A stretch of DNA of 64,000 bases from Pseudomonadota bacterium (GTDB lineage Bacteria; Myxococcota_A; Polyangia; Polyangiales; Polyangiaceae), in NCBI GenBank assembly GCA_023398955.1, contig JAEWRL010000186.1, positions 62,001 to 126,000 of the forward strand, written 5' to 3'. Below, one piece after another: positions 59,149-64,000 of the stretch. The notes under the pieces were generated by a model. It did not search any database. It was not told where the DNA came from and saw nothing but the letters and a program-made list of their open reading frames with translations. Positions within the stretch are counted from its first letter, which is position 1, and each line of letters starts with the position of its first letter. The translations under genes were made by a program, and so were the position numbers.

Positions 59149-61622
59149 CGCGCCGCGCGCGTACCCTGGGCTTGCTAGTCGACTGGCTGGAAGACGAGTA
59201 CCAGAACAAAGTGCTTTCTGGCGTAGATGATGCAGCCCGACAGCGCGGCGCGCAGCTCCTCTGCTTCACCGGTGGAATCCTCGCGTCCCCGTATCGGTTC
59301 GGTGAGCGTCGCAACTTCATCTACGACCTCGCGGGGCCCGAATCCCTCGACGGAATCATCATCATGTCCGGTACGCTGGGCAACTACATCGGGCCGAAGA
59401 AACTGGCGCGATACTGCGAGCGGTATCGCCCGCTCCCGATGACGAGCATCGGTGTAGCGTTGGAGGGGATTCCAAGTGTGCTCGTCGACAACGCACGGGG
59501 GATGCATGACGCCATCGCCCATTTGGTGCAGGTGCATGGCTATCGTAGGATCGCGTTCATACGTGGGCCGGGTGTCAACGAAGAAGCCGAAGCGCGCTAC
59601 CGCGTCTACCGGAGTGTACTTGCGGAGCACAACCTGCCGTTCAATCCAGACCTCGTGACGCTAGGCAACTTCCAAGCGGCCTCGGGGATCGAAGCCGTGC
59701 GGATCATGCTGGATGAAAGACGGGTTGCCTTTGATGCCGTCGTCGCAGCCAACGATTTCATGGCGCTCGGCGCGATGGAAGCGCTTCATGCCCGCGGCAT
59801 TCGGATTCCGCACGATGTGGCGCTCATCGGATTCGATGACTTGAAGGAAGGCCGCTTTGCGCCGTCGCCGCTGACGACGGTGCGGCAACCTCTGGAGGAG
59901 CAGGGCGCTCTCGCCACTAGGATGGTCCTTGACCAGCTCGACGGAAAGCCCATCCAGCAGGAGGTAGTGCTTCACACGGAGCTCGTGACGCGCCAATCCT
60001 GCGGTTGTTCACCCCATGCGGCAGTCGTTGTTCGCAGCGATGCCTCCGCCTACACATCGCTGGGCGAGCTGATGTCGCACCGCCGAGAGCGCATTCTCGA
60101 TGACATGCGGCAGGCCGTGCGAATGTCTGCCACGGAGGTGGACCCGCGATCCGCCGATCGCCTGCTCGACGTCTTCATGGAGACGATGGAAACGGCGGAT
60201 ATCAGGGAGTTCCGGAGCGGGGTCGACTCGGTACTCCTCGAGGTGGCGCCGGCTGGCAACGTCGATGCGTGGCAAGCGGTCATTACGGCCCTTCGTGAGC
60301 ACTGCCTTCCCGCTCTAGAGCGAGATGCGAAGGCGCGCAATTTCGCAGAGGAGCTTTGGCACGAGGCACGTGCCCAGGTCGGGAGTATCGCGGAAAGGGC
60401 GCAGGCACAGATAAGACTAGACGTCGAGCAATGGTCGAAGGTGCTGCGCAAGACCGGAGAAGCTCTGTTCACTACGCTGGACGTCGAGTCCGTAATGCGG
60501 GCTGTCGCCGACCAGCTTCCGCGGCTGCGCATCCGCAGCGCCTTCCTTGCGCTGTACGAGGGTGACGCTTCCCCCGACCAGGCTTGTCGTCTCGTGCTGA
60601 GCTTCGATGGGGACCGGCGGCAACCACCAACCGAGTCGGTCGTTTACCCGGCGCGGCAGCTCATTCCTCCGGGGACGCTGCCCGAGCATCGACGGTTCAC
60701 TTACGTCGTCGAGCCTCTGTTCTTCGAACGCGAACAGTTGGGCTTCGTCTTCTTCGAGATGGGACCGCGACGCGGGGTAGTGTATGAGACCCTTCGCGAT
60801 CAGATTGGCAGTGCGCTGAAGGGTGCGCTCTTGGTTAGGCAGGTGGTGGATGAGACCGCGCGCAGGCAGATGGCCGAGCGCGAGCGTGTCGAGAAGGAGG
60901 CGCAGATCGCTGCTCGCATTCAGACGAGCATCCTGCCGCGCGACCTGCGCGTCGATGGGCTCGAGCTCGCCGCTACCATGCTGCCTGCTCCGGAGGTCGG
61001 GGGAGACTACTACGATGTGCTGCCCACCGGCGACGGATGCTGGCTGGGGATCGGTGACGTCGCGGGGCACGGCTTGCAGACGGGGCTCGTCATGATGATG
61101 ATGCAGAGTGTCGTCGCCACGGTGGTGCGGCATTCACCAAGCGCGGCTCCTCGCGATGTGCTCAGGATACTGAACGGGGTGCTCTTCGAGAATGTGCGAC
61201 ACAGGCTGCACCAGGACGAGCATGCGACCGTGACGCTGATCCGGTACCAGAGCTCCGGTCGACTTACGTACGCAGGGGCGCACGAAGAAATCCTCGTCTT
61301 CAGAGCTGATACGGGGCGCTGCGAAGCCGTTCCCACCCCCGGGACCTGGGTTGCCGCTGTGAAGAACATCGACTCTGGAACTATCGACAGTACCCTGCAA
61401 CTCGGTAGGGGCGACCTTATCCTGCTCTATACGGACGGCGTCACCCAGGCTCGCAACGTCGCGCGACAACCATTTGGCTCAGAGCGGTTGCGGGAGCTCT
61501 TCGAGTCAGTTGGAAGGGAATCCCCGGTCACAGTTCGAGACCGCGTGATGGAAGCGGTACGCGAATGGACGGACCAGCAGGAGGATGACGTCACCGTCGT
61601 GGTGGCACGTTATACCGGCTAA
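59145..61622 (+). CDS. LacI-type sugar-binding domain fused to GAF-like domain and SpoIIE/PP2C phosphatase
   Basis: The product is 825 aa from GTG 59145 (overlaps the STAS stop; GGAGAG 5 bases upstream). Residues about 6-290 are a periplasmic-binding-protein-like LacI/GalR ligand domain (RTLGLLVDWLEDEYQNKVLS, YRRIAFIRGPGVNEEAEARY, VVAANDFMALGAMEALHARG, RIPHDVALIGFDDLKEGRFA), ending in TRQSCGC. There is no helix-turn-helix and no signal peptide, so it senses a cytoplasmic sugar. Residues about 300-430 are helical, about 435-565 GAF-like, and about 590-825 a SpoIIE-type PP2C. Metal ligands are in GGDYYDV (D621, D624), GIGDVAGHG (D638), LLYTDGVTQARN and DDVTVVVARYTG (D814, D815). It probably dephosphorylates the upstream STAS protein in response to sugar. 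Cellobiose as ligand is inferred. Confidence 0.88.
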   Translation: MTRRARTLGLLVDWLEDEYQNKVLSGVDDAARQRGAQLLCFTGGILASPYRFGERRNFIYDLAGPESLDGIIIMSGTLGNYIGPKKLARYCERYRPLPMTSIGVALEGIPSVLVDNARGMHDAIAHLVQVHGYRRIAFIRGPGVNEEAEARYRVYRSVLAEHNLPFNPDLVTLGNFQAASGIEAVRIMLDERRVAFDAVVAANDFMALGAMEALHARGIRIPHDVALIGFDDLKEGRFAPSPLTTVRQPLEEQGALATRMVLDQLDGKPIQQEVVLHTELVTRQSCGCSPHAAVVVRSDASAYTSLGELMSHRRERILDDMRQAVRMSATEVDPRSADRLLDVFMETMETADIREFRSGVDSVLLEVAPAGNVDAWQAVITALREHCLPALERDAKARNFAEELWHEARAQVGSIAERAQAQIRLDVEQWSKVLRKTGEALFTTLDVESVMRAVADQLPRLRIRSAFLALYEGDASPDQACRLVLSFDGDRRQPPTESVVYPARQLIPPGTLPEHRRFTYVVEPLFFEREQLGFVFFEMGPRRGVVYETLRDQIGSALKGALLVRQVVDETARRQMAERERVEKEAQIAARIQTSILPRDLRVDGLELAATMLPAPEVGGDYYDVLPTGDGCWLGIGDVAGHGLQTGLVMMMMQSVVATVVRHSPSAAPRDVLRILNGVLFENVRHRLHQDEHATVTLIRYQSSGRLTYAGAHEEILVFRADTGRCEAVPTPGTWVAAVKNIDSGTIDSTLQLGRGDLILLYTDGVTQARNVARQPFGSERLRELFESVGRESPVTVRDRVMEAVREWTDQQEDDVTVVVARYTG

Positions 61623-61697
61623 TCCTGTCGGACCAGGAGTCCTCGACGGGCAGCAAGCCCTCCTATACCTCGCCCCGCTGTGCCGGTGCTGATCCGA

Positions 61698-63032
61698 TCA
61701 GAATCCCAGCGTCGCTCCAAATTGGAGCGCACCACCGAGCGCGCTCGAAGGAAACAGCACCTGTACCTTTCCTTCTGCACTGATTCCGAATCCCCGTTCG
61801 ACCGCGAAGACCACGCCCGGGCCAATGGCGACGAAGTTGAGACCAGCTTGGCGCCAGGCGTCGTGAGTTGCGCCCGTCCCATCTTTGACAGGCATCGTCG
61901 CATCGACTTCGCCGATGCCTGCGCCCAAGAAGCCGTAAGGCCGGAATCCGGGGCGCCCGAATGGGTCCGCTCCGAGCCAGTACGCTGCCCTTGCTTCGGC
62001 GTGAAACGGCACGAAGTCCTCAGGAGCTCCTCGAATGGCAAATCCGGCACGCAGTCCCACTGTTAGATTGGGCATGAGTACGCGATCGAACCCGAGCAGG
62101 AACCGAGTCGTCGCCATAACAATGCCGCCCTTGAAGCCGCCGGTCTCACCGGTAACGGGTTCTCCCGCGACATTGAAGCAGCTGTAATCGTCGCTTGCAC
62201 ATAGGGAACGATCCGCATCTCCCAGCAGGAGGAAGTCCTGCTGCAGAGCGACGCTGACCCAGTTCTTGGCGCTACCGGCCGGCGTCGAGGACTCGGTGCA
62301 TTCGTTGTTCACGCAGAGCCTGTCTCCGCTGCACTCGAGGTCCGATTCGCAGTATGCGCCGCCTCCCGATTTGTCGTCGCACCCGGGAAAGTCAGGCGGA
62401 CAGACCTCCGCATCGAGGCTCGCGGTCATCTGGGCGTCGGCGTTGCCGAGCGCGGATGCCTGGTCATTGGGTGACGGCTCCGGCGTGGCGGGCGGCGCGC
62501 CCTGCGTCTTCGCGGGCTCCACCGGTGCGGGCTCGGCGGGGATGGCAGCCTCTTGCTGAGGTGTCGGCGCCGGCTCTGCTCGAGGCGCAGCGGAACCGGC
62601 CGTCGCGCGAGCCTCCTCGAAAGCTTCTACGACCTGCTCCGTCGCGAGGTCCGGATCGAGCGTCACCGATGGGTCCACCTGGAGCGCTCGGACGAACTCT
62701 TGCCTGCCTGCCGCCAGGTCCCCAAGCCCCGCGATGAGTACCACACCAAGGTCGCGGTGTACTTTGGCGGCCACGCCTGGCGAACACGCTGCAGCCGGCG
62801 CGCACAGCTCGGCGGCTCGCTGGAGCTTCTGCTTGGCGGCCTCGAAGTTGGTGCCCAGATAGTCTGTAAAAATTGCTTGTTCGGCGAGCTGTTGAACCTC
62901 CTGGTCCTTGGGCCCGGCAAATGCGTGCGTCGCGACGCAGAGGGCTGCGCAGCCCAGAGCCGCACCGCTGAGCCGATGTGCCTGCCATCGAATCTGGATC
63001 CGGCGAGCAAAGTCCGTAAGCACTGGAAGCAT
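61698..63032 (-). CDS. Outer-membrane protein with periplasmic helical part and Cys-rich insert
   Basis: The product is 444 aa from ATG 63032; a longer frame reaches 63074. The signal peptide core is GAALGCAALCVATHAFAGPK. Residues about 35-140 are helical (FTDYLGTNFEAAKQKLQRAA, GRQEFVRALQVDPSVTLDPD), a pattern common before barrels in myxobacterial proteins. A Pro/Ala linker leads to a Cys-rich patch (CPPDFPGCDDKSGGGAYCES, DLECSGDRLCVNNECTES) resembling Dickkopf-like modules. The C-terminal 170 residues are barrel-like strands (KNWVSVALQQDFLLLGD, GIVMATTRFLLGFDRVLM, ALGGALQFGATLGF, ending in Phe). Function unknown. It is convergent with the sensor phosphatase gene. Confidence 0.75.
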   Translation of the reverse strand: MLPVLTDFARRIQIRWQAHRLSGAALGCAALCVATHAFAGPKDQEVQQLAEQAIFTDYLGTNFEAAKQKLQRAAELCAPAAACSPGVAAKVHRDLGVVLIAGLGDLAAGRQEFVRALQVDPSVTLDPDLATEQVVEAFEEARATAGSAAPRAEPAPTPQQEAAIPAEPAPVEPAKTQGAPPATPEPSPNDQASALGNADAQMTASLDAEVCPPDFPGCDDKSGGGAYCESDLECSGDRLCVNNECTESSTPAGSAKNWVSVALQQDFLLLGDADRSLCASDDYSCFNVAGEPVTGETGGFKGGIVMATTRFLLGFDRVLMPNLTVGLRAGFAIRGAPEDFVPFHAEARAAYWLGADPFGRPGFRPYGFLGAGIGEVDATMPVKDGTGATHDAWRQAGLNFVAIGPGVVFAVERGFGISAEGKVQVLFPSSALGGALQFGATLGF

Positions 63033-63246
63033 CAACACGCGCGAACCATAATCTGTCGGGCGGTGGCCATGCAACTGCGCCGTGACGCATCTCCGGGGAC
63101 CTCGGGAGCGTCAGCGCACCGGGGCTGCCGTACAGGCACACTAGAAGTGGTACGGTTGCCCACCGCGGGAGGCGCGAAAGCAAGAGCAGGGGGGCCTTGT
63201 CGTTCTGGCTTGGCGTGGGGTGAGAGTCGTCTACGCTGGCCCTGCC

Positions 63247-64000
63247 ATGACGAAACCCGGCAAGCTGGCCATTCTGGCTGCAGGGGGCCCAGCTCCCGGT
63301 ATCAATAGCGTGATCGGGGCAGCGACGATACGCGCCTCGATCTCTGGTGTGGAAGCGGTGGGGCTCGTGGATGGATTCCGCTGGTTGATAGAGGGGGACA
63401 CCACGAAGGTCGCGAGCCTCTCGATCAAGACCGTGGCCGGGATCCAGTTTCGCGGTGGCTCGGTACTCGGCATCTCTCGTGATAGTCCCGCCACGAGCCC
63501 GGCGGACCTGGACAGGGTCCTGCACTCCCTCCAGCAGCTTGGCGTCGATGCTCTCATCACCATCGGTGGCGATGACACGGCGCTCTCCGCGATGCGACTC
63601 GCTGAGCACGCCAAGGGACAGCTTCGCATAGTGCATGTGCCAAAGACGATCGACAACGATCTCGATCTCCCCTACGGCATTCCGACGTTTGGTTTCCAGA
63701 CCGTGCGCCATGTTGGAGTCGGGATCGTCAAAGATCTTCAGGTGGACGCGCGCACGACCTCGCGGTGGTACTTCGTCGGCACCATGGGCCGCAAAGCTGG
63801 GCACCTCGCTCTTGGTATTGGCAAAGCCGCTGGGGCCACCTTGACGGTCATTCCAGAGGAGTTCTCCAGTGCGACCGTGCCCGTGAGCACCATCGTCGAT
63901 ACGCTGGCTGGCGCTATCATCAAGCGTCTGAGCTATGGGCGGATGGACGGTGTGGCCATCATCGCCGTCGGACTGGTCGAGCGGCTCGACCCTGCGGAAG
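63247..64000 (+). CDS. 6-phosphofructokinase with PPi-type residues (partial, runs off the right edge)
   Basis: The first 251 codons from ATG 63247 are in the window. The fold is clear: LAILAAGGPAPGINSVIGAA, GLVDGFRWLIEG, ALITIGGDDTALSAMRLAE, HVPKTIDNDLDLPYGIPTFG, FVGTMGRKAGHLALGIGKAA and ATLTVIPEEF. The catalytic TIDND is intact. GGDDT has Asp (D110) at the position of E. coli Gly104, and PKTIDND has Lys (K133) at Gly124. This pair is associated with pyrophosphate-dependent rather than ATP-dependent enzymes. It converts fructose-6-phosphate to fructose-1,6-bisphosphate in glycolysis, reversibly if PPi-linked. The C-terminal end and full length are not visible. Confidence 0.9.
   Translation, partial: MTKPGKLAILAAGGPAPGINSVIGAATIRASISGVEAVGLVDGFRWLIEGDTTKVASLSIKTVAGIQFRGGSVLGISRDSPATSPADLDRVLHSLQQLGVDALITIGGDDTALSAMRLAEHAKGQLRIVHVPKTIDNDLDLPYGIPTFGFQTVRHVGVGIVKDLQVDARTTSRWYFVGTMGRKAGHLALGIGKAAGATLTVIPEEFSSATVPVSTIVDTLAGAIIKRLSYGRMDGVAIIAVGLVERLDPAE

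Overview
The window is high-GC DNA (counted lines of recB reach about 73% G+C) from a Gram-negative, probably myxobacterial (Myxococcota, Polyangia-like) chromosome. This is inferred from content, not from a marker gene. Signs are serine/threonine kinases fused to FHA, cyclase-like or AAA-TPR modules, many lipoproteins with long disordered leaders, an outer-membrane protein with a Dickkopf-like Cys-rich insert, and Omp85 and Lol systems. No rRNA, tRNA, insertion sequence, prophage or CRISPR array was recognised.

Region by region. 0-0.85 kb: ExbB/TolQ and the start of ExbD/TolR (minus strand). 1.1-9.9 kb: a tight recC-recB-recD operon with GTGA start/stop overlaps. 10-13 kb: ribA and holA (minus) facing ribF (plus). 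13-20.8 kb: two poorly known proteins, prfB with an intact programmed +1 frameshift site, lysS, and a LolC/E-like permease with its ATPase LolD. 21-34.2 kb: a 1301-residue kinase/cyclase-like/AAA/TPR protein; a polytopic membrane protein ending in an NtrC-like AAA+ domain that has lost its ATPase and sigma-54 motifs; PIN-PhoH coupled to a DUF1704-type metallopeptidase; exonuclease III; and a kinase-FHA-degenerate GGDEF protein. 34.2-42.4 kb: an SDR oxidoreductase, a DUF4390-like protein coupled to a one-POTRA Omp85 protein, MalQ, a CrcB/FluC fluoride channel, a histone-deacetylase-like protein without catalytic residues, and a thioesterase. 42.7-49.6 kb: a secreted transglutaminase-like lipoprotein, a 1.5 kb gene-poor stretch with tandem repeats, a long acidic membrane protein and an SRPBCC protein.

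50.3-61.6 kb is the most interesting part: an apparent beta-glucan (cellulose) use locus. It holds an outer-membrane porin-like barrel, a GH9 cellulase lipoprotein, a CBM11-like lipoprotein and a GH94 cellobiose phosphorylase. Directly after come a STAS-domain protein and a protein joining a LacI-type sugar-binding domain (no DNA-binding domain) to a GAF-like domain and a SpoIIE/PP2C phosphatase. The proposed logic is extracellular cleavage, uptake, phosphorolysis to glucose-1-phosphate, and sugar-dependent partner switching through STAS dephosphorylation. The window ends in a phosphofructokinase carrying the residue pair of PPi-dependent enzymes, which together with GH94 would suit ATP-sparing sugar catabolism.
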